DNA of 64,000 bases, from positions 558,001 through 622,000 of the forward strand of contig NZ_JACHWR010000001.1 of assembly GCF_014191495.1 (NCBI RefSeq), written 5' to 3'. Of the stretch, positions 20,736 through 28,864 are shown one piece after another. The number at the start of each line of letters is the position of its first letter. Within the stretch, counting starts at the first letter, position 1. The position numbers and the translations under genes are program-made. The notes beneath the pieces are model-generated. The model saw nothing but the letters and a program-made list of their open reading frames with translations, did not search any database and had not been told where the DNA came from. This DNA is from Nocardioides soli. GTDB lineage: Bacteria; Actinomycetota; Actinomycetes; Propionibacteriales; Nocardioidaceae.

Positions 20736-21398
20736 ATGACCGACCACACGACCAGCCCCGCGTGGATCAGCTCCTCCGGACCGGACGGCGACGTCAGCTA
20801 CCCGCCGGCTCCCTGGGCGATGGTGGGCCAGCTCTGGCTCTCGGTCCTCAAGCTGCGCACGGGCGTCGACGAGCTCCGTCCGGCGGGCGTCTACGGCGTG
20901 GCGTTCGTGTCCTACGAGCCCGGCAGCCCGCTGACCTACTCCGAGCTGCTGGTCGCCCGGCTGGTCCCGACCCAGCAGCACGGCAGATGCGTCTCGATCA
21001 CCGACATCTGGGTCGACTCCCCCGCGTCGGTGGCCGGCGGTCGCGAGCTCTGGGCGATCCCGAAGCAGCTGTGCGACTTCGAGCTCGACACCAGCCATCG
21101 CGGTCCGCTGACGTCGACCCACTGGTCGACGTCGCTGGAGCGCCGACCGATCGCGAGCGCATCGTTCACCGACGTCAGCCGCGCGATGGTGCGGATCCCG
21201 TTCCGGGGCACCACCTGGCAGCCCGGCATCGGCGACACCGATGGCCAGGACCGCACCGCCGCCCTGCAGGGCTCCTCGAAGGCGCTGCCCTGCCGCGGCC
21301 GGTGGGACTTCGCCGCAGACGGCCCGCTCGGCTGGCTGCGCGGCGCCCGCCAGCTCGCGTCGTTCCGGCAGGCCGACTTCCGCATGTGCTTCGGCTGA
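20736..21398 (+). CDS. Acetoacetate decarboxylase-like protein
   Basis: A 220-residue protein of the acetoacetate-decarboxylase superfamily. The family's Schiff-base lysine lies in the GRELWAIPKQLCDFEL segment, matching the usual E-x-W-x-x-P-K pattern. The true reaction in such actinobacterial homologues is usually unproven. ATG at 20736 gives the full fold; the 64-bp gap to the divergent sulfatase gene probably contains both promoters. The next gene follows after only 4 bp, forming a two-gene operon. Confidence 0.75.
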   Translation: MTDHTTSPAWISSSGPDGDVSYPPAPWAMVGQLWLSVLKLRTGVDELRPAGVYGVAFVSYEPGSPLTYSELLVARLVPTQQHGRCVSITDIWVDSPASVAGGRELWAIPKQLCDFELDTSHRGPLTSTHWSTSLERRPIASASFTDVSRAMVRIPFRGTTWQPGIGDTDGQDRTAALQGSSKALPCRGRWDFAADGPLGWLRGARQLASFRQADFRMCFG

Positions 21399-21402
21399 AG
21401 CC

Positions 21403-21807
21403 GTGCCGCGTCGCATCGAGCCCGAGGCCGACGTCGTACGCCGGATCGGCGCGATCGCGACGCGGCTTCCGGAGGCCCGCGAGGAGGAGGCCTGGACCGG
21501 TGTGCGCTGGCGGATCCGGGCGAAGACCTTCGCCCACGTGATGGTCGCGCAGCCCGGCTACGAGTCGGCCTACCGCGACCTTACCGGCGACGACTCGATC
21601 CGCACCGTGCTCACCTTCCGCGCGGTCGGCGACGAGCTGCTCGCGCTGACCCACGCGGGGTGGCCGTTCTACCGGCCGCCGTGGTCGCCCACGATCGTCG
21701 GCATGGTGCTCGACGACGACACCGACTGGACCGAGGTCGCCGAGCTGGTCACCGAGTCCTATCGCGCCTGCGCCCCGCAGAAGCTGGTGCGGCTGCTCGA
21801 CACCTGA
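21403..21807 (+). CDS. MmcQ/YjbR-family protein
   Basis: A 134-residue protein of the YjbR/MmcQ (CyaY-like fold) family. Features are an N-terminal helix, RIRAKTFAHVMV, a beta-strand with LTHAGWPFYRPPWSPTIVGM, and the C-terminal helix VTESYRACAPQKLV. Family members are called DNA-binding because of double-wing structures, but their function is poorly defined. It starts with GTG 4 bp after the acetoacetate-decarboxylase-like gene, so the two are co-transcribed. Confidence 0.82.
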   Translation: MPRRIEPEADVVRRIGAIATRLPEAREEEAWTGVRWRIRAKTFAHVMVAQPGYESAYRDLTGDDSIRTVLTFRAVGDELLALTHAGWPFYRPPWSPTIVGMVLDDDTDWTEVAELVTESYRACAPQKLVRLLDT

Positions 21808-21817
21808 GCGCGGGACC

Positions 21818-22414
21818 TCAGTCGCAGCCCCAGCCGTCGCCGTCCGCGTCGAGGCCGTAGATGTCGCTGCCGATGACGCGCACCGGGCCCCGGACATAGG
21901 CCGGGCCGTCGCCGCTGCCACCGGCGCAGTCGACGTCGCTGGCGATCGGCACGCACCCGCTGTAGTTGGGGTCGCACCGGCCACCCGGCTGGGGCTGCGG
22001 CTTGATCACCTTGGTGCCGTGGAGCACGATCCGGCTGACCGGCTTGCGCTTGACCTTGTCGACGACCAGCTCGCGGTCGACCCAGACGCCGTCCTCGTAG
22101 GTGATCCGGAAGACCTTGACGCGCAGGCCCGGGCGGCCCGGCCGCGCGACCTTCGTGACGCCCTTCTTCAGGGTGGCCGTCTTGCGGTGGACCGTCTGGT
22201 ACCGGAGCTTGATGTTCTTGCGCACGCGCTCGTGCGTGACGACGACCTCCTCGGCCGGATCCGGCGACGGGTCGTCCGTCGCGTAGACCGCACCTACCGC
22301 GAGCGTCCCGCCCGCCGCGCCGGTGCCGACCTCGCTCGACTCCCCACAGCCCGCCAGTCCCAGCACCGCCATCGCCAGAGCCGCCACCGCGGCCAGCGTC
22401 CGCCCACGTCGCAC
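21818..22414 (-). CDS. Exported G5/excalibur-domain lipoprotein
   Basis: A 198-residue protein starting at GTG 22414, with GGGGGA about 7 nt ahead. It has a signal sequence with lipobox (VLGLAGCGES). Residues about 60-135 resemble a G5-type domain (EVVVTHERVRKNIKL). The C-terminus contains an excalibur-like calcium-binding module with four Cys (RCDPNYSGCVPIASDVDC) ending in DADGDGWGCD. It is probably attached outside the membrane and metal-binding, with a possible envelope role. It lies convergent to the YjbR gene, with a 10-bp gap. Confidence 0.8.
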   Translation of the reverse strand: MRRGRTLAAVAALAMAVLGLAGCGESSEVGTGAAGGTLAVGAVYATDDPSPDPAEEVVVTHERVRKNIKLRYQTVHRKTATLKKGVTKVARPGRPGLRVKVFRITYEDGVWVDRELVVDKVKRKPVSRIVLHGTKVIKPQPQPGGRCDPNYSGCVPIASDVDCAGGSGDGPAYVRGPVRVIGSDIYGLDADGDGWGCD

Positions 22415-22511
22415 CGTTGTCTCCCCCGATCGAGTTGCCCTGCGGTCGAGCGCACCGTAGGCAGAAACGGGCAAGCCGGTTGGCAACTTGAGGCAACGTT
22501 GAGCCTCAGGT

Positions 22512-22559
22512 CTAGAGCGCGTCTCCTCATCCGCTTCCGGTTGAGGAGCCGTGCTCTAG
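22512..22559. repeat. 48-bp palindrome bounded by CTAG at both ends
   Basis: The element reads CTAGAGCGCGTCTCC ... GGAGCCGTGCTCTAG with a short loop around CGCTTCCGG. The right-hand CTAG supplies the TAG stop codon of the SDR gene. Its arms are nearly the same as those of the element at 36791-36851. Confidence 0.85.
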
Positions 22560-23233
22560 CCGGCCGGGCGCACCGTCACGTCGGTGATCGTCGCGTCGCG
22601 CGGCAGGTCGACGAGGCGCACGATCGCGTCGGCGACCGTCTCGGGGCGGATCCAGTCGGCGGCGTCGTACTCCCTGCCCTCCTGGGCGTGCACCCGCTCC
22701 TGCATCGGCGTGGCGGTGCGGCTCGGGAACACGGTGGAGACGCGCACGCCCGCTGCGGCCTCCTCGGCGCGCAGGGAGTCGGCCAGCGCGCGCAGGCCGT
22801 GCTTGGAGGCGGCGTACGCCGACCAGCGCGGACCCGCGGAGAGTCCGGCGGTCGAGTTCACGAACACGACGGTGCCGCGCGCGGCCCGCAGCGCGGGCAG
22901 CGCGACGCGGGTGAGGGCGGCCGGGGCGACGAGGTTGACGCGCAGCTGCGATGCCCAGGCCTCGACCGACAGCGACGACACCGGGCCGAGCTCGACGATG
23001 CCGGCGGCGTGCACGACGGAGTCGAGCGAGTCCGGGAGCACCAGGGACCCGACCGACTCCGGGAAGGCCAGGTCGGCGACGACCACCTCGGCGCCGTCGT
23101 ACGACGAGCGCAGTGCCTCGGCCCGCTCCTCCGAGCGCGCCACCAGCACGACCCCGTCTCCCCGGTCGAGGAGCGTGCGCGCGACGAGCGCTCCGATCCC
23201 GGAGCCGGCCCCGGTGACGAGATGGGTGGCCAT
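22556..23233 (-). CDS. Short-chain dehydrogenase/reductase
   Basis: A 225-residue SDR. The cofactor motif TGAGSGIG is at 7-14, NAG is represented by HAAGIVE, and the catalytic Ser-Tyr-Lys are in NSTAG, YAASK and nearby. Substrate is unknown. ATG overlaps the stop codon of the upstream zinc-type dehydrogenase gene (TGATG), so the two oxidoreductases are co-translated. The TAG stop codon lies within a CTAG-bounded palindrome. Confidence 0.88.
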   Translation of the reverse strand: MATHLVTGAGSGIGALVARTLLDRGDGVVLVARSEERAEALRSSYDGAEVVVADLAFPESVGSLVLPDSLDSVVHAAGIVELGPVSSLSVEAWASQLRVNLVAPAALTRVALPALRAARGTVVFVNSTAGLSAGPRWSAYAASKHGLRALADSLRAEEAAAGVRVSTVFPSRTATPMQERVHAQEGREYDAADWIRPETVADAIVRLVDLPRDATITDVTVRPAG

Positions 23234-24201
23234 CAGCGGGTGAAGACGATCTTGCCGAACTGCTCACCCTCGAGCATCGCGGCGAAGCCGGCGCGGGCGT
23301 CGGCCATCGGCAGCGTCCGGTCGATCAGCGGTCGGGCGCCGGTCGCGTCGAGCATCGACACCAGGCCGGCGAGCTCGTCGCGGGTGCCCATCGTCGAGCC
23401 GATCACGCTCAGCTGCAGGAAGAAGATCCGGGTCAGCTCGGCGTCGTCGAGGTTCGGGCCGGAGGTGGTGCCGGAGATGACGATCCGGCCGCCCGGACGC
23501 AACGACCGGATCGAGTGCGACCAGGTCGCACGACCGACCGTCTCCATGACCGCGTCGACCTTCACGGGCAGTCGAGCCCCCGACTCGAACGCGTCGTGCG
23601 CGCCGAGGTCGAGCGCCCGCTTCCGCTTGGCCTCGTCACGACTCGTGACCAGCACCCGCAACCCGGCCGCTCGGCCGAGCACGATCGCGGCCGTCGCCAC
23701 CCCGCCACCGGCCCCCTGGATGAGCACGGTCTCGCCGGCCCGCAGCCGGCCGCGGGTGAAGAGCATCCGGTACGCCGTGAGCCAGGCGGTCGGCAGGCAG
23801 GCGGCCTCCTCGAACGACAGCGTCGCCGGCTTCGGCACCACGTTGCGGCGCGGCACGGCGACCTTGTCGGCGAAGGTGCCCTGGTAGCGCTCGGACAGCA
23901 GGGACCGCTTCGGGTCGAAGGTCTCGTCGCCCGTCCACGACGGATCGCTGATCACCGCGTGCACGACGACCTCGTTGCCGTCCTCGTCGTACCCGGCCGC
24001 GTCGCAGCCGAGGATCATCGGCAGCGCCTCCTCGCGCAGCCCGACCCCGCGCAGCGAGAACAGGTCGTGGTGGTTGAGCGCGGCCGCCTTCACGGTGACC
24101 GTCGTCCACCCGTCCGGCACGTCGGGGTCGGGCCGCTCCCCCACCTGCAGTGCGGAGAGCGGGTCGTCCTGGGAGAACCGGTCGGCGTAGACGGCGAGCA
24201 T
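23233..24201 (-). CDS. Quinone oxidoreductase-like MDR dehydrogenase
   Basis: A 322-residue medium-chain dehydrogenase/reductase without zinc ligands, of the quinone-oxidoreductase type. It has the N-terminal GroES-like domain (NHHDLFSLRGVGL) and a nucleotide-binding Rossmann motif (VLIQGAGGGVATAAIVLGR). It probably reduces activated C=C or quinone substrates with NADPH; the substrate is unknown. It is the first gene of a two-gene unit with the SDR. The region upstream holds a palindromic repeat, so its promoter must be short or inside that element. Confidence 0.87.
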   Translation of the reverse strand: MLAVYADRFSQDDPLSALQVGERPDPDVPDGWTTVTVKAAALNHHDLFSLRGVGLREEALPMILGCDAAGYDEDGNEVVVHAVISDPSWTGDETFDPKRSLLSERYQGTFADKVAVPRRNVVPKPATLSFEEAACLPTAWLTAYRMLFTRGRLRAGETVLIQGAGGGVATAAIVLGRAAGLRVLVTSRDEAKRKRALDLGAHDAFESGARLPVKVDAVMETVGRATWSHSIRSLRPGGRIVISGTTSGPNLDDAELTRIFFLQLSVIGSTMGTRDELAGLVSMLDATGARPLIDRTLPMADARAGFAAMLEGEQFGKIVFTR

Positions 24202-24214
24202 TCGTCCAACCTAT

Positions 24215-24344
24215 CGGTGGTTTCGAGACGGTTGCTGCGCAACCTCCTCAACCACCGTGCACGGTGGTTGAGGAAGGCGCACTGGCGCCTGTCCTTCGAG
24301 ACGGTTGCTGCGCAACCTCCTCAGGAACCATCTCGAAACCACCG
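24215..24344. repeat. Complex palindromic repeat ending at the malic enzyme stop codon
   Basis: The outer arms GGTGGTTTCGAGA / TCTCGAAACCACC enclose the stem CCTCAACCACCG / CGGTGGTTGAGG and a perfect 29-bp direct repeat (24222-24250 and 24295-24323; core GACGGTTGCTGCGCAACC). It is related to the palindrome at 17472-17559. Confidence 0.9.
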
Positions 24345-25529
24345 TCACCGGCGTGCGACACCGTCCCGACGTGCGGCATCCGCCACAGCGGACGCGACCG
24401 CCGGGCCGACCCGCGGGTCGAACGGCGAGGGGATCACGTGCTCCTCGGTGAGCTCGTCCCCGACGAGGTCGGCCAGCGCCTGGGCCGCGGCGAGCTTCAT
24501 GCCCTCGGTGATCGCGGTCGCGTGCACGTCGAACGCGCCCCGGAAGATGCCGGGGAAGGCGAGCACGTTGTTGATCTGGTTCGGGAAGTCCGAGCGGCCG
24601 GTGGCGACCACCCGGGCGTGCCGCTGCGCCACCTCGGGGTGCACCTCGGGGGTCGGGTTCGCCAGACCGAAGATGATCGCGTCGGGCGCCATCCGCGCGA
24701 CGTACTCCTCCGGGACATTCCCGCCCGAGACGCCGATGTAGACGTCGGCGTCGACGAGCACGTCGGCGAGACTGCCCGAGCGCCCGTTCTTGTCCGCGGT
24801 CATCTCGGCGAGCTCGCGCTTGACCGGCGTGAGGTCACCGCGTCCGGAGTGCAGCACGCCCGTGCGATCGGTGACCGCGAGGTCCGTGATGCCCGCCTCG
24901 ATCAGGATCTTCGCGACGGCGACGCCGGCCGCGCCCGCGCCGGAGATCACGACCCGCGTGGCCTCCGGGTCGCGGCCGGTCAGGCGCAGCGCGTTCTGCA
25001 GCGCGGCCAACGCGACGACGGCGGTGCCGTGCTGGTCGTCGTGGAAGACCGGGATGTCGAGCCGCTCCTTGAGCCGGTCCTCGATCTCGAAGCAGCGCGG
25101 CGCGGAGATGTCCTCGAGGTTGATGCCGCCGAAGCTCGGCGCCAACCGCACGATGGTCTCCACGATCTCGTCGGCGTCGGTGGTCGCGAGGCAGATCGGG
25201 ACGGCGTCGACGCCCCCGAACTGCTTGAACAGCACCGCCTTCCCCTCCATCACCGGCATCGCGGCCTGCGGGCCGATGTCGCCGAGGCCGAGGACCGCGG
25301 TGCCGTCGGTGACGACGGCGACCGTGTTGGGCACCCAGGTGTAGTGCTGCGTCATCGTCGGATCCGCCGCGATCGCCTCGCAGACCCGGGCGACGCCGGG
25401 GGTGTAGGCCAGGGACAGGTCGTCGCTCCCCACCAGCGGTGCCGTCGACCGGAGCTCCATCTTCCCGCCTACATGCAGGTCGAAGACGGGGTCTCCGGCG
25501 TGCGGGTGAGAAGGAGTGTGAGGGGTCAT
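24345..25529 (-). CDS. NAD(P)-dependent malic enzyme
   Basis: Oxidatively decarboxylates malate to pyruvate. The ATG at 25529 (MTPHTPSHP) gives 394 residues, normal for the short bacterial form. Family signs are [12 protein letters not shown], the metal/catalytic region [25 protein letters not shown], the Rossmann motif [16 protein letters not shown], and [13 protein letters not shown] longer in-frame start exists 27 codons upstream but adds an Arg/Pro-rich tail without ribosome-binding support. The gene stands alone, with a palindromic element immediately at its 3' end. Confidence 0.92.
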   Translation of the reverse strand: MTPHTPSHPHAGDPVFDLHVGGKMELRSTAPLVGSDDLSLAYTPGVARVCEAIAADPTMTQHYTWVPNTVAVVTDGTAVLGLGDIGPQAAMPVMEGKAVLFKQFGGVDAVPICLATTDADEIVETIVRLAPSFGGINLEDISAPRCFEIEDRLKERLDIPVFHDDQHGTAVVALAALQNALRLTGRDPEATRVVISGAGAAGVAVAKILIEAGITDLAVTDRTGVLHSGRGDLTPVKRELAEMTADKNGRSGSLADVLVDADVYIGVSGGNVPEEYVARMAPDAIIFGLANPTPEVHPEVAQRHARVVATGRSDFPNQINNVLAFPGIFRGAFDVHATAITEGMKLAAAQALADLVGDELTEEHVIPSPFDPRVGPAVASAVADAARRDGVARR

Positions 25530-25652
25530 CACGAGACCTAGCTTTCCAAGACGAGGGCGTACGAACAGGTGGGGTCCGGTTCGACGCGCGGGGTGTGCGC
25601 GGATGGGCATCGGACCGCGGGGGGTCTCCCTCCCCTCCAGTCTCGCACAGCC

Positions 25653-26009
25653 TCAGAACCGACGGGGACGTGGCCAGACCCTGGCGACGGTGACGGCTGT
25701 CACGTCCGCCTCGGGCAGCACCCCGCGGTGCCGCGAGTCGACCCCCTCGTCGGGGTTGTCGCTGAGCACCCACCAGCCCGGGGCTCCGGAGCGCGTCGTA
25801 CGTCGCTCGGCGGCGCGCTTGACCGCCACCGTCCCGTCCGGGAACCGGGCGACCACCACGTCGCCGGGGCGCGGCGCGCGGCGGTAGGAGACCAGCAGCC
25901 GGTCGCCGGTGCGCAGGGTCGGCTCCATCGATGCGCCGCGCACGATCGCGAAGCCCCAGCGGGGGGTGTCTTCCCCTGTGGACCGGGTACCTCGTGTTCG
26001 CTGCGACAC
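25653..26009 (-). CDS. sodX: Nickel superoxide dismutase maturation protease (S26 family)
   Basis: A 118-residue soluble relative of signal peptidase I. The catalytic Ser27 is in GASMEPTL and the Lys64 base in VAVKRAAE; the C-terminal signature is [17 protein letters not shown]. It lies divergent from sodN, 80 bp apart, the usual arrangement for the protease that removes the SodN propeptide so that the new N-terminal His can bind nickel. The GTG start has a poor ribosome-binding site. No membrane anchor is present, so it acts in the cytoplasm. Confidence 0.9.
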   Translation of the reverse strand: MSQRTRGTRSTGEDTPRWGFAIVRGASMEPTLRTGDRLLVSYRRAPRPGDVVVARFPDGTVAVKRAAERRTTRSGAPGWWVLSDNPDEGVDSRHRGVLPEADVTAVTVARVWPRPRRF

Positions 26010-26089
26010 GCGGAGTAGTGTCCCAGCAGCGCCCCGTGAACTTCACCGGTGGCATCGAGGACAACCGAAGACGAGAGGACCCGACCCGC

Positions 26090-26491
26090 ATGTTCGCGCG
26101 ACTGTTCGCCCCCACCCTTGAGGTTTCCGCCCACTGCGATCTCCCCTGCGGCGTCTACGACCCGGCCCAGGCGCGCATCGAGGCGGAGTCGATCAAGGCG
26201 ATCATCGCCAAGGTCGCCGACAACGACGATCCCGACTTCCGCACCCGGGCGATCCTGATCAAGGAGCAGCGCTCCGAGCTGGTCAAGCACCACCTGTGGG
26301 TGCTGTGGACCGACTACTTCAAGCCCCCGCACTTCGAGAAGTACCCGCAGCTGCACACCCTCGTCAACGAGGCCACCAAGCTGGCCGGCGCCGGTGGCAC
26401 CAAGGGCGAGCTCGACGCCGCCAAGGCCGACGAGCTGCTCGCCAAGATCGACGAGATCGCCGAGATCTTCTGGGCGACGAAGAAGGGCTGA
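26090..26491 (+). CDS. sodN: Nickel superoxide dismutase
   Basis: Converts superoxide to oxygen and hydrogen peroxide at a nickel site. The 133-residue precursor has a 14-residue propeptide ([14 protein letters not shown]), followed by the nickel-hook [11 protein letters not shown]. His15, Cys16 and Cys20 become His1, Cys2 and Cys6 after cleavage. The remaining 119 residues form the four-helix bundle that builds the hexamer. The processing protease is encoded divergently. A GAGAGGA ribosome-binding site lies 12 nt ahead, and a very strong hairpin terminator follows. Confidence 0.97.
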   Translation: MFARLFAPTLEVSAHCDLPCGVYDPAQARIEAESIKAIIAKVADNDDPDFRTRAILIKEQRSELVKHHLWVLWTDYFKPPHFEKYPQLHTLVNEATKLAGAGGTKGELDAAKADELLAKIDEIAEIFWATKKG

Positions 26492-26523
26492 GGCCCGAGC
26501 GCGTCCGGCCGGCACCGATCGGC

Positions 26524-26549
26524 GGTTAGCGGGACCGGCCCCGGGGTAC
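26524..26549 (+). promoter_or_regulatory. Candidate SigF/SigB-type promoter for rsbW-sigF
   Basis: GGTTA, a 15-nt spacer and GGGTAC match the actinobacterial SigF/SigB pattern (GTTT-N14-17-GGGTA). It lies about 80 bp upstream of rsbW, so SigF could activate its own operon. The -10 region overlaps the loop of the sodN terminator, which lowers certainty. Confidence 0.4.
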
Positions 26550-26573
26550 GAAGACCCCAGGGCCGGTCCCGCT
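26528..26573 (+). terminator. Strong hairpin after sodN
   Basis: AGCGGGACCGGCCC pairs perfectly with GGGCCGGTCCCGCT. Inside lies a second stem GGGGT/ACCCC. It sits 36 bp after the sodN stop and is followed by ACATTTC. Confidence 0.75.
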
Positions 26574-26629
26574 ACATTTCGGCAGACCGGTCTCGGAACC
26601 CGCTTCACGACCACGCTCGAGGACGACAC

Positions 26630-27061
26630 ATGGCATCGATCGGCGCGACCACCGGCCCGACCGCGACCGAGGACGCCCGCCGGGCGGACGTCGAGCTGCG
26701 CCTGCCGGCCGACCGCGCGTACGCCTCCGTGCTGCGCACCACCACCGCCGGCCTGGCCGCTCGGCTGGACTTCCCGATCGACGACATCGAGGACCTGCGG
26801 ATCGCGGTCGGCGAGGCCAGCGCGATGGTGCTCGCCGAGGCGGCGCCCGGCACCGACCTGCGCTGCCGCTTCTACCAGGACCTCGGTGAGCTGACCGTCG
26901 ACGTCACCGTCTGCGTCGACGGCGCGGTCGAGCCCGACACCGACAGCTTCGCGTGGCAGGTGCTGAGCACCCTCGCCACCCGCGCCGCCGCCGACTCGAC
27001 CGACGAGACGTTCACGGTCACGCTCACCATGGTGTCCTCCCATCGGGAGCCCGGTCGCTGA
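26630..27061 (+). CDS. rsbW: RsbW-like serine kinase / anti-sigma factor
   Basis: A 143-residue GHKL-type ATPase of the RsbW/anti-sigma class. The N-box is seen as DLRIAVGEASAMVLAEA. Such proteins bind a partner sigma factor and phosphorylate an anti-sigma antagonist. The G-boxes are degenerate, so kinase activity is uncertain. It lies 1 bp before sigF, so it almost certainly controls SigF. The antagonist (RsbV/STAS) gene is not in the window; the SpoIIE-type phosphatase at 44.7 kb could belong to the same pathway. Confidence 0.88.
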   Translation: MASIGATTGPTATEDARRADVELRLPADRAYASVLRTTTAGLAARLDFPIDDIEDLRIAVGEASAMVLAEAAPGTDLRCRFYQDLGELTVDVTVCVDGAVEPDTDSFAWQVLSTLATRAAADSTDETFTVTLTMVSSHREPGR

Positions 27062-27062
27062 C

Positions 27063-27872
27063 ATGGCGCTCTCGCTGGACGACGACGGGAGATCCGACGG
27101 CCCCACGGGCGTCGAGCTGACCCGTCTGCGCAGCGCCGAGCTGTTCGCCGTCTTCGGCGACGAGCGGGAGTCGGAGGCCGCCCACGAGTCGGCCCGGGAG
27201 GCGCTGGTGCACCTCCACCTGCCGCTGGTCGAGCACTGCGCCCGGCGCTTCCGCAACCGCGGCGAGCCGCTCGAGGACCTGGTGCAGGTCGGCACGATCG
27301 GGCTGATCAAGTCGATCGACCGCTTCGACTCCGAGCGGGGCGTCGAGTTCTCGACCTACGCCACGCCGACGATCATCGGCGAGATCAAGCGCTACTTCCG
27401 CGACAAGGGCTGGGCGATCCGGGTGCCGCGACGGCTCCAGGAGCTGCGCATGCAGATCGGAACGGCGAGCGCCGAGCTCACCCAGTCCCTGGGCCGCTCC
27501 CCGACCCCCCGCGAGCTCGCCGAGGCGATCGGCTGCTCGGTCGAGGAGATCGTCGAGGGCATCGAGTCCAGCAACGCCTACTCCACGCTGTCCCTCGACG
27601 CCAGCGACGACGGCGACGACGGCACCGCCACGATGCTCGACGCCATCGGCGTCGACGACGAGGGGCTCGAGCACGTCGAGATCCGCGAGTCGATCAAGCC
27701 GCTGCTGGACAAGCTGGCGCCGCGGGAGAAGAAGATCCTGCTACTGCGGTTCTTCAAGAACATGACCCAGTCCCAGATCGCAGCGGAGATCGGGGTCTCC
27801 CAGATGCACGTCTCGCGGCTGCTCAACCGGACGCTCGAGCAGCTGCGCACCTCGCTCGAGGAGAGCTCGTAG
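27063..27872 (+). CDS. sigF: SigF/SigB-family RNA polymerase sigma factor
   Basis: A 269-residue group 3 sigma factor. Region 2 includes LVEHCARRFRNRGEPLEDLVQVGTIGL and EFSTYATPTIIGEIKRYFRDKGW. Region 3 is around residues 125-180. Region 4 is LAPREKKILLLRFFKNMTQSQIAAEIGVSQMHVSRLLNRTL. It directs general-stress or differentiation transcription in actinobacteria. It is co-transcribed with the rsbW-like gene 1 bp upstream, the standard partner-switching layout. The stop is TAG and it lies convergent to a small membrane gene. Confidence 0.95.
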   Translation: MALSLDDDGRSDGPTGVELTRLRSAELFAVFGDERESEAAHESAREALVHLHLPLVEHCARRFRNRGEPLEDLVQVGTIGLIKSIDRFDSERGVEFSTYATPTIIGEIKRYFRDKGWAIRVPRRLQELRMQIGTASAELTQSLGRSPTPRELAEAIGCSVEEIVEGIESSNAYSTLSLDASDDGDDGTATMLDAIGVDDEGLEHVEIRESIKPLLDKLAPREKKILLLRFFKNMTQSQIAAEIGVSQMHVSRLLNRTLEQLRTSLEESS

Positions 27873-27881
27873 CGCCTCCTC

Positions 27882-28274
27882 CTACTCCTCCTCGGCCGGA
27901 GCCAGCGCCGCCACGCTCGCCGGGTGGAAGATACCGCCGAGCACGATCAGCGCCACCGCGGCGACGGCCAGCGCGACCACCGTCGTGTCGCCACCCCAGA
28001 AGCTCCAGGCCACCCCGAGCTGGATCAGCTGGGCCAGCACCGCCGGGCTGCGCGCCCAGGAGCTGAGGCGGGACAACGCCCAGGCGCAGCCCAGCAGCCC
28101 GCCGCCGTACAGCAGGAAGAACACGGCGGTCGTCACCGCCACCTCCGCGCGGTCGGCGTTGAGGTTGGCCACCTCGAGCACGGCGTACCCGAGCAGCAGC
28201 AGCCCCTCGACCGCGACCAGCGAGGCGGCCACGATCAGGGGCGCCGGCACGTGGGCGGCGGGTCGTAGGCTCAC
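27882..28274 (-). CDS. Small integral membrane protein
   Basis: A 130-residue protein with four predicted membrane helices (about 11-35, 46-66, 78-95, 98-118). A short loop precedes a C-terminal acidic tail, APAEEE. No enzyme motif is seen and no family is recognised with certainty. The GTG start has a weak site. It is convergent to sigF (9-bp gap) and divergent from whiB1. Confidence 0.7.
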   Translation of the reverse strand: MSLRPAAHVPAPLIVAASLVAVEGLLLLGYAVLEVANLNADRAEVAVTTAVFFLLYGGGLLGCAWALSRLSSWARSPAVLAQLIQLGVAWSFWGGDTTVVALAVAAVALIVLGGIFHPASVAALAPAEEE

Positions 28275-28509
28275 CGGAGCACTCTAGAAGAGAGGCCGCC
28301 GGCGCCCCCGGCCAGACCGCCGCGGACGTGACTTCTGTGACGGATAAGACCATCGCAGGGGGTTGTTTAACGGTCGAAAGATTGCCACTCTTTGAGAGGC
28401 ATCGCGTGAACTTGCGCGTGCTTTGTCGTGCCCATTCGCCCGGCAGGTCCGCAGCACCCCGCTCGGCCTGCCCTTTGAGCCTGTCTGTAGAGAGAAGGAA
28501 CGCCCAGCC
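28275..28509. promoter_or_regulatory. whiB1 upstream region
   Basis: These 235 bp separate the divergent membrane-protein gene and whiB1 and must hold both promoters. The stretch is less GC-rich than its surroundings (for example TTGTTTAACGG and GAAAGATTG), typical of a regulated promoter. No site could be assigned with confidence, although whiB1 promoters in mycobacteria are controlled by CRP-type regulators. Confidence 0.4.
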
Positions 28510-28761
28510 ATGGATTGGCGCCACCGTTCCGCGTGCCTCGACGAGGACCCGGAGCTGTTCTTCCCGATCGGCAACACCGGTCCGGCCATCCTCCAGATCG
28601 AGGAGGCCAAGCAGGTGTGCCGACGCTGCGAGGTGCGCGAGCAGTGCCTCGCGTGGGCGCTCGAGGCTGGACAGGACCACGGCGTGTGGGGCGGTCTGAG
28701 CGAGGACGAGCGCCGCGCGCTCAAGCGTCGCAACGCCCGGGCTCGGGTGCGGACCGCCTAG
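28510..28761 (+). CDS. whiB1: WhiB1-type iron-sulfur transcription factor
   Basis: The 83-residue protein carries the four cluster ligands Cys9, Cys37, Cys40 and Cys46 (CRRCEVREQC). The WhiB turn GVWGG follows, then a basic C-terminal tail KRRNARARVRTA that binds DNA. The start MDWRHRSAC is characteristic of WhiB1, an essential, nitric-oxide-sensitive regulator in mycobacteria that binds the primary sigma factor. The ribosome-binding site AGAAGGAA lies ahead of the ATG. Placement next to pdtaS is conserved in actinobacteria. Confidence 0.95.
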   Translation: MDWRHRSACLDEDPELFFPIGNTGPAILQIEEAKQVCRRCEVREQCLAWALEAGQDHGVWGGLSEDERRALKRRNARARVRTA

Positions 28762-28770
28762 CGGAGACGC

Positions 28771-28788
28771 GTCAGCGGATCCGCTGAC
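28771..28788. terminator. 18-bp perfect palindrome after whiB1
   Basis: GTCAGCGGATCCGCTGAC starts 10 bp after the whiB1 stop codon. It is followed by further GC-rich inverted sequence before the convergent pdtaS gene. It is a possible terminator or protein-binding palindrome. Confidence 0.4.
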
Positions 28789-28864
28789 GGTGGTCGAGCG
28801 AGCCGCGCGAGTGGGCTCGCGAACTCGCGACCGGCGTGTCGAGACCAGTCCAGCGTCCGGGTCA

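Noticed and set aside
28328-28341. Direct repeat GTGAC-N4-GTGAC upstream of whiB1 as a regulator site
   Set aside because: It loosely resembles actinobacterial direct-repeat operators, but two 5-mers are too little evidence and position relative to a promoter is unknown.
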